From 9FT-COMBO-53-11 sp035291485 (GTDB lineage Bacteria > Patescibacteriota > WWE3 > 9FT-COMBO-53-11), in NCBI GenBank assembly GCA_035291485.1, contig DATDSA010000009.1, forward strand, positions 1 to 25,311: a DNA stretch of 25,311 nt, in the 5' to 3' direction. Positions 12,762 to 19,870 of this stretch are shown one piece after another. A program made the translations under genes and the position numbers. Below the pieces are notes generated by a model, which was not told where the DNA came from, searched no databases, and worked only from the letters and a program-made list of their open reading frames with translations. Position 1 is the first letter of the stretch. Every line of letters starts with the position of its first letter.

Positions 12762-13507
12762 CTTTTCTTTTTCCTCAATACAATGTAACGATCGGTATGA
12801 AAGCGTTTCCTCGTCTTCTTTCCCAAAGTGGGTTTACCCCAAGGAGTTTTGGGACCGGGCATCCCAATTCCGGAACGGCCCTCTCCCCCTCCGTGCGGAT
12901 GGGAGGACGGATTCTGCGCCACTCCCCGCACCGTGGGCCGAATTCCCATGTGCCGCTTGATCCCGGCCTTCCCGTATTTTCTCAGTTTGCGCTCCACTCC
13001 CGCCAAACGCCCGACCGTCGCCCAGCAATCCTTGAAGATGCGGCGAACCTCTCCGGAGGGCATCTTCAGGTGAATAAACTCGTCCTCCCGCGCCACCACC
13101 ACCGCGGCCGAACCGGCCGTGCGAACGAACTGCGCTCCTCTTCCGGGGATGAGCTCGACGTTGTGCACCTCGGTTCCCACTGGAATCTTGCCGATCGGCA
13201 GGGCATTTCCGGCTCGGATCGGAGCAGAATCATCGCTGACTACCTGGTCTCCGACCTGGAGCTTCTCCGGCTGGAGGATAAACCGTCGCTCCCCGTCTTT
13301 ATAGACCAGCCGGGCGAGATTGGCGGAGCGGTTGGGATCATACTCGAACAACTCCACCCGCCCTGGAAGTCCGCGCTTATCGCGTTTAAAGTCTATCACC
13401 CGATAAAGCCGTTTGGCGCCGCCGCCGTGGTGGCGAGTCGTTACTTTTCCGAGGCTTCGCCCCACCGCGCGCTTTCGGCCAAATTTTAGAGACTTTGGTC
13501 TTGTCAT
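12758..13507 (-). CDS. rplB: 50S ribosomal protein L2, N-terminally shortened
   Basis: Core large-subunit protein near the peptidyl-transferase centre. The 249 residues include TTRHHGGGAKRLYRVIDFKR, EYDPNRSANLARLVYKDGER and the catalytic-centre signature VAQNPSSHPHGGGEGRSGIG. Typical L2 has about 275 residues; the first 25 or so (usual KxYxPTSPGRR region) are missing, and the protein starts MTRPKSLKFGRKRAVGRSL. The start codon lies in the downstream arm of a palindromic element, which may explain the altered N-terminus. No Shine-Dalgarno site is visible. Confidence 0.97.
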   Translation of the reverse strand: MTRPKSLKFGRKRAVGRSLGKVTTRHHGGGAKRLYRVIDFKRDKRGLPGRVELFEYDPNRSANLARLVYKDGERRFILQPEKLQVGDQVVSDDSAPIRAGNALPIGKIPVGTEVHNVELIPGRGAQFVRTAGSAAVVVAREDEFIHLKMPSGEVRRIFKDCWATVGRLAGVERKLRKYGKAGIKRHMGIRPTVRGVAQNPSSHPHGGGEGRSGIGMPGPKTPWGKPTLGKKTRKRFHTDRYIVLRKKKR

Positions 13508-13554
13508 TTTTGTCTATTAAAAAATGCTAGGTCGTTTCTTCGGCCGTCCATTTA
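13505..13554 (-). repeat. Palindromic start-codon element, copy 7 (rplW/rplB junction)
   Basis: Minus-strand order: outer arm TAAATG (13554-13549), beginning with the rplW stop, GAC, inner stem GGCCG, loop AAGAAA, inner stem CGACC, TAG, inverted arm CATTTTTT (13526-13519), short spacer, outer arm AAAAATG (13511-13505) with the rplB start codon. The inner stem has the same C/A opposition (T-G on the plus strand) as copies 1, 2 and 6b. Confidence 0.8.
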
Positions 13555-13851
13555 CTTTTCCTCAAAAAACTCGATCTTCCCCTCCGATAGAGTTACCAAG
13601 GCCTTTTTAACCGCACTCTGTTCCGCCCGCACCGGCCGTTTCTTAGGTGTTCGCCAGCGAGTCTCTTTTCCGGGGGTGCGAATAATGGCAACCTTCGCCA
13701 CTTTGGTTCCTTTGTGAAGAAGCTCGACCGCCGCAGCCACATCTTTCTTCGTGGCCTGAGGCGCAATCTCAAAAAGATATTTTCCCTGACGGGCCTGGGC
13801 ATAGCCCTTTTCCGAAACCACCGGCTTTTTTAGGACCTGATAGATGTTCAT
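13552..13851 (-). CDS. rplW: 50S ribosomal protein L23
   Basis: Tunnel-exit protein that docks trigger factor and SRP; 99 residues from the ATG at 13849-13851, which overlaps the rplD stop (TGATG). A GTG one codon earlier is an alternative. Family features: IYQVLKKPVVSEKGYAQARQ, KYLFEIAPQATKKDVAAAVE and VAIIRTPGKETRWRTPKKRP. Length is normal. Its stop lies within the palindromic element before rplB. Confidence 0.97.
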   Translation of the reverse strand: MNIYQVLKKPVVSEKGYAQARQGKYLFEIAPQATKKDVAAAVELLHKGTKVAKVAIIRTPGKETRWRTPKKRPVRAEQSAVKKALVTLSEGKIEFFEEK

Positions 13852-14567
13852 CACTTCTTGCTCTTGGCTTTCCGCTTACGACTAACCGTCTTTTTTACTG
13901 CTTTAACTGACTTAACTGCCTTTACTACTTTTGCTGTCTTTCTTTCCTTCGTCAACCTCTCCCTAAGCTTACCGATGCTGTTCTGGAAAAAAACCAGATC
14001 GCCGGAATTGAGAACCTCATAGGGATTCAGGTTCCCCACCAGATCCACTGTCGCGTCCGCCAGATTCCGGAAGGAACGGAAGACATTGGCATTCATTTCA
14101 GGAACGACCACCAAAGCTTTCCGAGTTTTGAGTTTCGCCAAAAGCTGCTGGGCAACGGCGGTTTTCGGCTCTTTGAAGACGGGGTCCACGATCACCCAAA
14201 CTCTTTCAGCCGCCGCTTTGGCAGAGAGCGCCGACCGTAGAGCCAGATCTTTAACCTTTTTGGTCAAAAGCGCCTCAAAGGTTCGCGGTTGGGGACCAAA
14301 AGTTACCCCTCCGCCGACCCAAATCGGAGAACGGACCGATCCATGCCGAGCTCGCCCCGTGCCCTTCTGGGCCCAGGGCTTGCGTCCCCCGCCGGAAACA
14401 TCACCGCGAGTCTTGGTGGCCACAGTTCCGGCTCTCTGGATGTTTCGGTAGACATGAATGTACTGACGCAGGACCGTGGGGTTGGGCTTCACTCCAAAAA
14501 TATCCTCCGGCAGTTCAATCTTCTTTTCGGTTTTTATTCCCTTCGCGCTAAAAACGTTCACCCTCAT
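13851..14567 (-). CDS. rplD: 50S ribosomal protein L4
   Basis: Tunnel protein L4; in E. coli it also represses the S10 operon through attenuation and translation control. The 238 residues carry GTVATKTRGDVSGGGRKPWA, QKGTGRARHGSVRSPIWVGG and GGVTFGPQPRTF, the conserved loop and core. A Lys-rich tail of about 30 residues with repeated Val-Lys-Ala-Val motifs extends the C-terminus. Its start overlaps the rplC stop by four bases. A regulatory role on the unusual rplC leader is possible but only inferred. Confidence 0.97.
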   Translation of the reverse strand: MRVNVFSAKGIKTEKKIELPEDIFGVKPNPTVLRQYIHVYRNIQRAGTVATKTRGDVSGGGRKPWAQKGTGRARHGSVRSPIWVGGGVTFGPQPRTFEALLTKKVKDLALRSALSAKAAAERVWVIVDPVFKEPKTAVAQQLLAKLKTRKALVVVPEMNANVFRSFRNLADATVDLVGNLNPYEVLNSGDLVFFQNSIGKLRERLTKERKTAKVVKAVKSVKAVKKTVSRKRKAKSKK

Positions 14568-15088
14568 TGTTTCTTCTCCTCCTTAACCTCTTCCTTTGAG
14601 TCTTCGGCACTCTTTTCCTCCGGCACCGGCTGGGATTCGCTCTCTGCGACAACCTCTCCCGGTTCGTAGAGGATTGTCAGATAACTCAACCGCGGTCCGG
14701 GAAGAGCCCCCGAAATCTTGGCTATTTTATTCTCGGCATCCACCTCCACCACCGCTAATCCCGGCACAGTGACCTGCTCCCCACCCATGCGGCCGGCCAT
14801 CCGCTTGCCTCGATAAACCCGGCCGGGAGTGGTTGTGCCGCCAATTGAACCGGGCGCTCGCCCCTTGGTCGAGCGGCCGTGGGTTGCCGGCATTCCCGCG
14901 AAACCATGGCGCTTCATCACGCCGGCAAAGCCCTTTCCTTTGGATGTTCCCACCACTCTGACGGGCGTTCCGGGAATAAAATCGGCCGGAATTTCCGATA
15001 ACGAAACCGAAGTCACAGGGACAACTCTCCCGTCAGGCGAGAAAACTTGACCCATATCCAATTTTCGGGCCTCGATTTTATTGGTCAC
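14564..15088 (-). CDS. rplC: 50S ribosomal protein L3, internally shortened
   Basis: Early-assembly protein that reaches the peptidyl-transferase centre. The core signature GTSKGKGFAGVMKRHGF is clear, as are THGRSTKGRAPGSIGG and GRVYRGKRMAGRMGGEQVTV. The 174 residues compare with about 205-210 normally, even though a Glu/Lys-rich tail of about 30 residues was added. Between VVPVTSV and GTPVRVVGTSKGKG about 55-60 residues usually present are missing. The start is a GTG at 15086-15088, touching the U-tract of a terminator; no Shine-Dalgarno site is visible. An ATG 11 codons later would cut conserved residues. Confidence 0.94.
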   Translation of the reverse strand: MTNKIEARKLDMGQVFSPDGRVVPVTSVSLSEIPADFIPGTPVRVVGTSKGKGFAGVMKRHGFAGMPATHGRSTKGRAPGSIGGTTTPGRVYRGKRMAGRMGGEQVTVPGLAVVEVDAENKIAKISGALPGPRLSYLTILYEPGEVVAESESQPVPEEKSAEDSKEEVKEEKKQ

Positions 15089-15113
15089 AAAAAAAGCCGC
15101 TACTCAAGCGGCC
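15089..15113 (-). terminator. Intrinsic terminator or attenuator directly before rplC
   Basis: On the minus strand the stem GCCGCT (15112-15107), loop TGAGT and stem AGCGGC (15101-15096) are followed by seven T residues (15095-15089), and the rplC GTG begins at the next base. The plus strand has no T-tract here, so the signal points toward rplC. Because the only visible promoter lies upstream, it should act as a conditional terminator for the S10 operon. Confidence 0.82.
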
Positions 15114-15136
15114 AAAAAGTCAGCGAGTTATTAGCA

Positions 15137-15205
15137 CTAGCCAGCCGTATCCTGAGAACCCGCCTGACGACTGCTGTCTGCTGTCTTTATGAAACGCTTG
15201 GGCAT
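15137..15205 (-). CDS. Possible 22-residue leader peptide upstream of rplC
   Basis: An ORF starts at the ATG 15203-15205, ends at TAG 15139-15137 and begins MPKRFIKTADSS. No Shine-Dalgarno site precedes it. The ATG lies 10 bases after the -10 hexamer of the promoter at 15216-15244, the same distance as for tuf, so the mRNA may begin about four bases before it and be read as leaderless. I know no homologue. Codons 2-4 contain CAAGCG, complementary to CGCTTG in the 5' arm and loop of the downstream terminator. Expression is unproven; chance remains possible at this length. Confidence 0.4.
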   Translation of the reverse strand: MPKRFIKTADSSRQAGSQDTAG

Positions 15206-15215
15206 TAACGAAGAG

Positions 15216-15244
15216 ATAATAACAGAGAGAGCGAAAAAGTTCAA
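15216..15244 (-). promoter_or_regulatory. Promoter of the rplC (S10) operon
   Basis: Minus strand: -35 box TTGAAC (15244-15239), 17-base spacer, -10 box TATTAT (15221-15216). The match to the sigma-70-type consensus is good and the spacing optimal. The predicted start is near 15209, giving a leader of about 120 bases that ends in the terminator before rplC. It lies eight bases beyond the stop of the hydrolase gene. Confidence 0.8.
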
Positions 15245-15252
15245 CCCCCGAC

Positions 15253-15867
15253 TCACTTGTAATAATCGGCGGTCTCCAGCTGACCCATGAAATAGCGGAC
15301 GGCGTAGCCCCAGGATCCGCCGTTATCCAACGAAAGCGGGGCGTATCTTGCCATGATCTCATCAACCGTGTTCAGACCATCATTGAGGAATTTCTCCCGT
15401 AAACCTTTCGCCACGGTCCGGATTCCCTCTTCCCAGGAATCAAAGCAGAGAGTTCCTCGGGAGTGGATCCCCCAACCCCAGGCGTTATTGCAGCCCTCAA
15501 TTATCTTCTGAGCAAAGGTCGATTCCGCTCCTGAAATCGCGGTCAAAAGACGCCAATCGAGCTGGTACTTTTCCGATACTTCCAGAATAAAATCGGAGTA
15601 CTTGGTTAGAGGCGAATGATAGGATTCCAAAAACTTCCGCAGAATAATCGGCCGGGCTTCCGGCGTCACAGTACTCTCTCCAAGAACGTTGTCTTCAGAG
15701 GGAGGAGGGCTAATGAATATCTGGGAACCGATCGTTGAGGCGGCGAGAGCGTCGTCGGATGAGGAAATTGCCAAACTGGAAGCCGAAAAAAGCAGAGCGA
15801 ACGAGGCGCTCGCAAAAAACAAGAGAGGTAATGCTATAAGTACCGCTCCCCTAGGCAGGGTAATCAT
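15253..15867 (-). CDS. Membrane-anchored lysozyme-like peptidoglycan hydrolase
   Basis: Probably cleaves cell-wall glycan outside the membrane. The 204 residues begin with a hydrophobic segment (about 7-34) serving as signal or anchor, then a Ser/Pro-rich linker to about residue 85, then a lysozyme/glucosaminidase-like domain. The likely catalytic Glu is E115 in LLTAISGAESTFAQ, followed by NAWGWG (128-133) and FDSWEEGIRTVAKGL. C126 and C141 could form a disulfide. Class (GH73-like or transglycosylase-like) is not certain. It has its own promoter and sits, oddly, between rpsJ and rplC. No Shine-Dalgarno site precedes the ATG. Confidence 0.82.
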   Translation of the reverse strand: MITLPRGAVLIALPLLFFASASFALLFSASSLAISSSDDALAASTIGSQIFISPPPSEDNVLGESTVTPEARPIILRKFLESYHSPLTKYSDFILEVSEKYQLDWRLLTAISGAESTFAQKIIEGCNNAWGWGIHSRGTLCFDSWEEGIRTVAKGLREKFLNDGLNTVDEIMARYAPLSLDNGGSWGYAVRYFMGQLETADYYK

Positions 15868-15888
15868 CGGCAGGTCGGGAGAGTTTCA

Positions 15889-15929
15889 CTCCCAGTAGGG
15901 AGGTAGCGATTTAAAGATCGCGTCCTCTC
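15889..15929 (-). repeat. Palindromic element, copy 8 (leader of the hydrolase gene)
   Basis: Minus-strand order: outer arm GAGAG (15929-15925), GAC, inner stem GCGAT, loop CTTTAA, inner stem ATCGC, TAC, inverted arm CTCCC (15902-15898), spacer TACT, outer arm GGGAG (15893-15889). A further CTCTCCC follows before the ATG at 15867, so GGGAG could pair either way. GAGAG and the later CTCTC can close a three-way junction. The GC-rich arms make this the strongest candidate for an RNA switch. Confidence 0.7.
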
Positions 15930-15941
15930 TTTGGGGCAGCA

Positions 15942-15970
15942 TTTTTACCCTAACAGAAACAGGAAATCAA
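15942..15970 (-). promoter_or_regulatory. Promoter of the hydrolase gene
   Basis: Minus strand: -35 box TTGATT (15970-15965), 17-base spacer, -10 box TAAAAA (15947-15942). Each box matches consensus at four of six positions. The predicted start near 15935 would place the palindromic element at the very 5' end of the mRNA. The region between this and the rpsJ stop contains no gene. Confidence 0.5.
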
Positions 15971-16039
15971 AAGCAAACGGCTACAGGCTACTTTTCGTGT
16001 AGCGAACGGATTATTTCCGAATGAAATGAGAAAAGATGG

Positions 16040-16057
16040 CTTTTACCCTAGTAAAAG
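16040..16057 (-). other. Hairpin after rpsJ, possible weak terminator
   Basis: A perfect 7-bp stem CTTTTAC/GTAAAAG with a four-base loop begins two bases after the rpsJ stop. It is AT-rich and is followed by only a short, interrupted T-run, so it may be an RNA 3' end or processing site rather than an efficient terminator. Confidence 0.4.
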
Positions 16058-16059
16058 AC

Positions 16060-16368
16060 TTACATCTTCACCTCTACCCCGACGCCGGCGGGGAGATCGA
16101 GGTTGGAGAGTTCATCAATGGTTTTGGGAGTGGGTTCTTCGATATCGACCAGCCTTTTGTGCGTCAAGATTTCAAACGACTCGCGGGAACGCTTGTCAAT
16201 ATGAGGAGAACGGATCACAGTAAAAATCTCCCGTTCTGTCGGGAGTGGAATGGGGCCTACGACCTTGGCGCCGGTGCGAATCGCCGCATCGACAATCTTC
16301 TCCGCGCTACGGTCAATCACCCGGGCGTCGTAAGCTTTTAAACGAACGCGAATCCTTCCTTTTGGCAT
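16060..16368 (-). CDS. rpsJ: 30S ribosomal protein S10
   Basis: Small-subunit protein, also a transcription antitermination partner (NusE) in studied bacteria. The 102 residues show IRVRLKAYDARVIDRSAEKI, VVGPIPLPTEREIFTVIRSP and RESFEILTHKRLVDIEEPTP. Length is normal. It follows tuf by 36 bases and is separated from rplC, its usual neighbour, by the hydrolase gene with its own promoter. No Shine-Dalgarno site is evident. Confidence 0.98.
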   Translation of the reverse strand: MPKGRIRVRLKAYDARVIDRSAEKIVDAAIRTGAKVVGPIPLPTEREIFTVIRSPHIDKRSRESFEILTHKRLVDIEEPTPKTIDELSNLDLPAGVGVEVKM

Positions 16369-16404
16369 GAAACGTGCTATTTATCCTAGTCGGCAGGAAT
16401 CGAG

Positions 16405-17595
16405 TTACTTGATAACCTTGGAGACGACTCCCGCTCCCACCGTGTGTCCTCCTTCGCGAATCGCGAAGCGCACACCCTCTTCGAGAGCGATCGGCTGGAT
16501 CAGTTTGACCGCAACTTTGACGTTATCACCCGGCATCACCATCTCCACCTCTTTGGGAAGAGTGACCTCGCCCGTTACATCGGTCGTCCGCAGATAGAAT
16601 TGAGGACGATAACCGGTGAAGAAAGGAGTGTGGCGCCCACCTTCCTCTTTGGAGAGAACGTAGACCTCAGCCTCGAATTCGGTGTGGGGGGTAATCGAAC
16701 CAGGAATCGCCACCACCTGACCGCGCTCGATGTCGTCTCGCTCAATTCCGCGGAGAAGAAGACCGACGTTGTCACCAGCCTGAGCCTCATCCAACGATTT
16801 GCGGAACATCTCTACTCCGGTCACGACCGTCTTTTTGGTGTCCTTCAGCCCGACCAGCTCCACCTCATCATTGACCTTGATTTTGCCGCGCTCGGCGCGA
16901 CCGGTCGCCACCGTTCCTCGACCCTTGATGGAGAAAACATCCTCCACCGGCATCAGGAAAGGTTTGTCCAGATCGCGAACCGGGGTGGGAATGTAGTCAT
17001 CAACCGCTTTCATCAGCTCTTCAATACTCTTAAGAGCTTCAGCGTCACCGTCCAACGCTTTCAAAGCGGAACCGCGGATCACCGGCACGTCGTTCCCGGG
17101 GTATTCGTACTTGCTCAGGAGCTCTCGAACCTCGACTTCCACCAGGTCGATCAATTCCTTATCGTCCACCATGTCCACTTTGTTGATGAAAACGACAATC
17201 GCCGGCACGTTCACCTGGTGCGCCAAGAGAATGTGCTCGCGGGTCTGCGGCATCGGACCATCCGGAGCGGAGACCACCAGGATCGCCCCGTCCATCTGGG
17301 CAGCGCCGGTGATCATATTCTTGATGTAGTCGGCGTGTCCCGGAGCGTCGATGTGGGCATAGTGGCGCTTCTCGGTTTCGTATTCGACGTGAGAAATGTT
17401 GATGGTGATCCCCCGTTCCTTTTCCTCGGGAGATTTGTCGATATCCTCAAACTTGTAAAACTCCGACATCCCCTTGGTGGAGAGGTACTTGGTGATGGCC
17501 GCGGTGAGGGTGGTCTTCCCGTGGTCAACGTGACCGATCGTGCCCACGTTTACGTGGGGTTTGGTTCTTTCGAATTTCTTTGCTGCTTCTGCCAT
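16405..17595 (-). CDS. tuf: Elongation factor Tu
   Basis: GTPase that delivers aminoacyl-tRNA to the ribosome. The 396 residues have the P-loop GHVDHGKT (21-28), switch II DAPGHADY (83-90, with Ala where Cys is common; catalytic His87) and NKVD (138-141), followed by the two beta-barrel domains ending in GGHTVGAGVVSKVIK. Length is normal. Its own promoter at 17606-17634 ends 10 bases before the ATG, so the message is probably leaderless or nearly so. It forms a unit with rpsJ. Confidence 0.99.
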   Translation of the reverse strand: MAEAAKKFERTKPHVNVGTIGHVDHGKTTLTAAITKYLSTKGMSEFYKFEDIDKSPEEKERGITINISHVEYETEKRHYAHIDAPGHADYIKNMITGAAQMDGAILVVSAPDGPMPQTREHILLAHQVNVPAIVVFINKVDMVDDKELIDLVEVEVRELLSKYEYPGNDVPVIRGSALKALDGDAEALKSIEELMKAVDDYIPTPVRDLDKPFLMPVEDVFSIKGRGTVATGRAERGKIKVNDEVELVGLKDTKKTVVTGVEMFRKSLDEAQAGDNVGLLLRGIERDDIERGQVVAIPGSITPHTEFEAEVYVLSKEEGGRHTPFFTGYRPQFYLRTTDVTGEVTLPKEVEMVMPGDNVKVAVKLIQPIALEEGVRFAIREGGHTVGAGVVSKVIK

Positions 17596-17605
17596 GGACT
17601 AGTAG

Positions 17606-17634
17606 ATGTTAGAGCTTAGAGACAACAATGTCAA
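17606..17634 (-). promoter_or_regulatory. Strong promoter of tuf, leaderless geometry
   Basis: Minus strand: -35 box TTGACA (17634-17629, perfect consensus), 17-base spacer, -10 box TAACAT (17611-17606). The ATG of tuf begins at 17595, so with initiation about seven bases past the -10 box the 5' UTR would be only about four bases. It allows tuf-rpsJ to be transcribed apart from fusA. Confidence 0.85.
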
Positions 17635-17681
17635 GCTCTTCTTCTCGTAATAAGGCCTTTCGCTGGCGCTCAAGGACCTTC

Positions 17682-19781
17682 TTACTTGCTCGTGCCAGAA
17701 ATTATTTTGGCGGCAACGCTTTCTGGCACTCGCTCGTAATGAGATGGTTCAATGTTAAAAGTTCCTCTTCCTGAAGTCAAGGAACGAATGGTGGTGGCGT
17801 ATCCAAAAATCTCGGCCAACGGCACAATCGCCTTGATGACCTGAGCGTTGCCGCGCGAATCAGTTCCCTGGATCTGCGCCCGCCGGGAGGAGAGGTCCCC
17901 CATCGTTTCCCCCAGATACTGCTCGGGAATAATAACCTCGATCTTCATGATCGGCTCGAGCAGGACTGGCTTCGCCCGTCGGCAACCCTCTCGAGTAGCT
18001 TCGGAGGCGGCGATCTGGAAGGCGATATCGGAGGAGTCTACTTCGTGAAAAGAACCATCGAACAGCGTCGCCCGCAGGTCGATCATTGGGTATCCGGCCA
18101 GAACTCCTTTGCCGAGGGCCTCTTTCACACCCTTTTCGGAGGGGGAGATAAACTCGGCCGGGATCGATCCGCCGCGAATCGCGTTCACAAATTCGAAACC
18201 TGATCCCGGGGGCAGCGGTTCGTACTTGAGGAAAACGTGCCCGTACTGCCCTCTTCCCCCCGACTGGCGGATGTACTTGCCCTCCTGCTCAACCATCGCG
18301 GTAATCGTTTCCTTGTAGGCCACCTGAGGAGCGCCGACGTTCGCTTCGACCCCAAACTCCCGTTTCATTCGGTCCACCAGAATCTCCAGGTGGAACTCCC
18401 CCATTCCCGAGATGAGGGTTTCCCCGGTTTCGTGGTTGGAGGAGATCTTGAAAGTCGGGTCTTCTTCTGCTAATTTCTTCATTGCCTCTCCCAGCTTCTC
18501 CTGGTCGGCCTTGGTCTTGGGCTCGATCATCACCGAAATCACCGGTTCGGGGAAGGAGATGTTCTCCAGGATTATCGGCGATTTTTCGTCCGAAAGGCTA
18601 TCGCCGGTGGTGGTCTGCGCCAGACCCACCGCCGCACCGATCTCCCCCGCCCCGATCTCGGCGATCTCCTCGCGGGAGTTGGCGTGCATTAGGAGAATGC
18701 GGCTAATCCTCTCTTTCACACCTTTGGTGGCGTTCAGGACGTAGGAACCGGAAGAGATTTTGCCCGAATAGACTCGAAAGAAAGTCAGCCGGCCGACGAA
18801 TGGATCGGTCTGCACCTTGAAGGCCAACGCTGCGAACGGCTCATTGGTGTCGGCTTTGTGGGTCGTTTTGTTTCCGGAAAAATCCAGCCCCTCCACCGCC
18901 GGCCGGTCCAGAGGCGAAGGCAGGTAATCCACCACTGCATCCAAAACCTTCTGCACTCCCTTGTTGCGCAGGGAAGACCCGCAGAGAACCGGAAAAACCT
19001 GGCCGGTGAGGGTCGCCCGACGCAGAGCTCCTTTCAGCTCTTCATCCGAAATCTCCTGCCCCGCCAGGTACTTTTCCAGAAGCTGCTCATCCTCTTCGGC
19101 GATCGCTTCGATCGTTTTCGCCCGGTACTGGGCCATCTTTTCTTGGTACTCCGCCGGCACCTCTTCCTCAATAACATCCTCCCCGAGTTTGCCCTCGAAG
19201 CGGTAGGATTTTTGCGCCAGAACGTCAATCATTCCTGAGAAATCCCCTTCGCGGCCAATAGGAAAATTCAGGACAACGGTTTTGGCGTTCAGTTTCTCTT
19301 TGATGGAGGCAAGGTCCTCATCAAAATCGGCGCCGATCTTGTCCATCTTGTTGATAAAACAGATCCGCGGAATGTTGTACTTGTCGGCCTGCCGCCAGAC
19401 CTTTTCGGATTGGGGCTCGACTCCTTCCTTTCCATCGAAAACCACCACGGCCCCATCCAAGACTCGGAGGGAGCGCTCCACCTCGGCCGTGAAATCGACA
19501 TGGCCGGGGGTATCAATGATGTTGATCCGGCAGTCTCGCCAAAAAGTGGTCGTGGCTGCGGCGGTGATCGTTACCCCCCGCTCCCGTTCCTGGACCATCC
19601 AATCCATCACTGCCGCCCCCTCGTGCACCTCACCGATTTTGTAGGTCCGGCCCGTGTAATAGAGGAACCGTTCGGTCGTGGTGGTTTTGCCCGCATCAAT
19701 ATGGGCAATAATCCCGATGTTCCGAACTTTATCGAGCACCGCTTTGAATCCTATTTTATGCGAAAGTTTCTCTTCAGCCAT
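17682..19781 (-). CDS. fusA: Elongation factor G
   Basis: GTPase that drives translocation. The 699 residues carry the P-loop AHIDAGKT (26-33), the switch region ERERGVTITAAATTTFW, DTPGHVDF and NKMDK, then domains II-V with the domain IV signature GGRGQYGHVFLKYEPL. Length is normal. No clear Shine-Dalgarno site precedes the ATG; a weak -10-like TAAGAT lies 14 bases upstream. A divergent peptidase gene begins 90 bases away on the other strand, so fusA is cut off from rpsL-rpsG. Confidence 0.99.
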   Translation of the reverse strand: MAEEKLSHKIGFKAVLDKVRNIGIIAHIDAGKTTTTERFLYYTGRTYKIGEVHEGAAVMDWMVQERERGVTITAAATTTFWRDCRINIIDTPGHVDFTAEVERSLRVLDGAVVVFDGKEGVEPQSEKVWRQADKYNIPRICFINKMDKIGADFDEDLASIKEKLNAKTVVLNFPIGREGDFSGMIDVLAQKSYRFEGKLGEDVIEEEVPAEYQEKMAQYRAKTIEAIAEEDEQLLEKYLAGQEISDEELKGALRRATLTGQVFPVLCGSSLRNKGVQKVLDAVVDYLPSPLDRPAVEGLDFSGNKTTHKADTNEPFAALAFKVQTDPFVGRLTFFRVYSGKISSGSYVLNATKGVKERISRILLMHANSREEIAEIGAGEIGAAVGLAQTTTGDSLSDEKSPIILENISFPEPVISVMIEPKTKADQEKLGEAMKKLAEEDPTFKISSNHETGETLISGMGEFHLEILVDRMKREFGVEANVGAPQVAYKETITAMVEQEGKYIRQSGGRGQYGHVFLKYEPLPPGSGFEFVNAIRGGSIPAEFISPSEKGVKEALGKGVLAGYPMIDLRATLFDGSFHEVDSSDIAFQIAASEATREGCRRAKPVLLEPIMKIEVIIPEQYLGETMGDLSSRRAQIQGTDSRGNAQVIKAIVPLAEIFGYATTIRSLTSGRGTFNIEPSHYERVPESVAAKIISGTSK

Positions 19782-19870
19782 GGCGTGAACGAATCATCTT
19801 ATCAGAGATAGGATAGCGGAGCAACCGGCAAAATAGCAAACGACTAGACGCAAGACTTAAACTAGAGAGG

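Noticed and set aside
15868..15940. A known riboswitch class (ydaO c-di-AMP, purine, c-di-GMP) in front of the hydrolase gene
   Set aside because: Three-way-junction pairing is possible, but none of the conserved loop motifs I know for these classes is present; it is better described as a copy of the palindromic element.
16444..17619. A 391-codon open frame on the plus strand opposite tuf
   Set aside because: It is the complement of the strongly conserved EF-Tu gene; the translation shows no family features and no ribosome-binding site.
17635..17681. A terminator after fusA (AAGG/CCTT pairing)
   Set aside because: The stem is short with a poor loop and no T-run; it could be chance.
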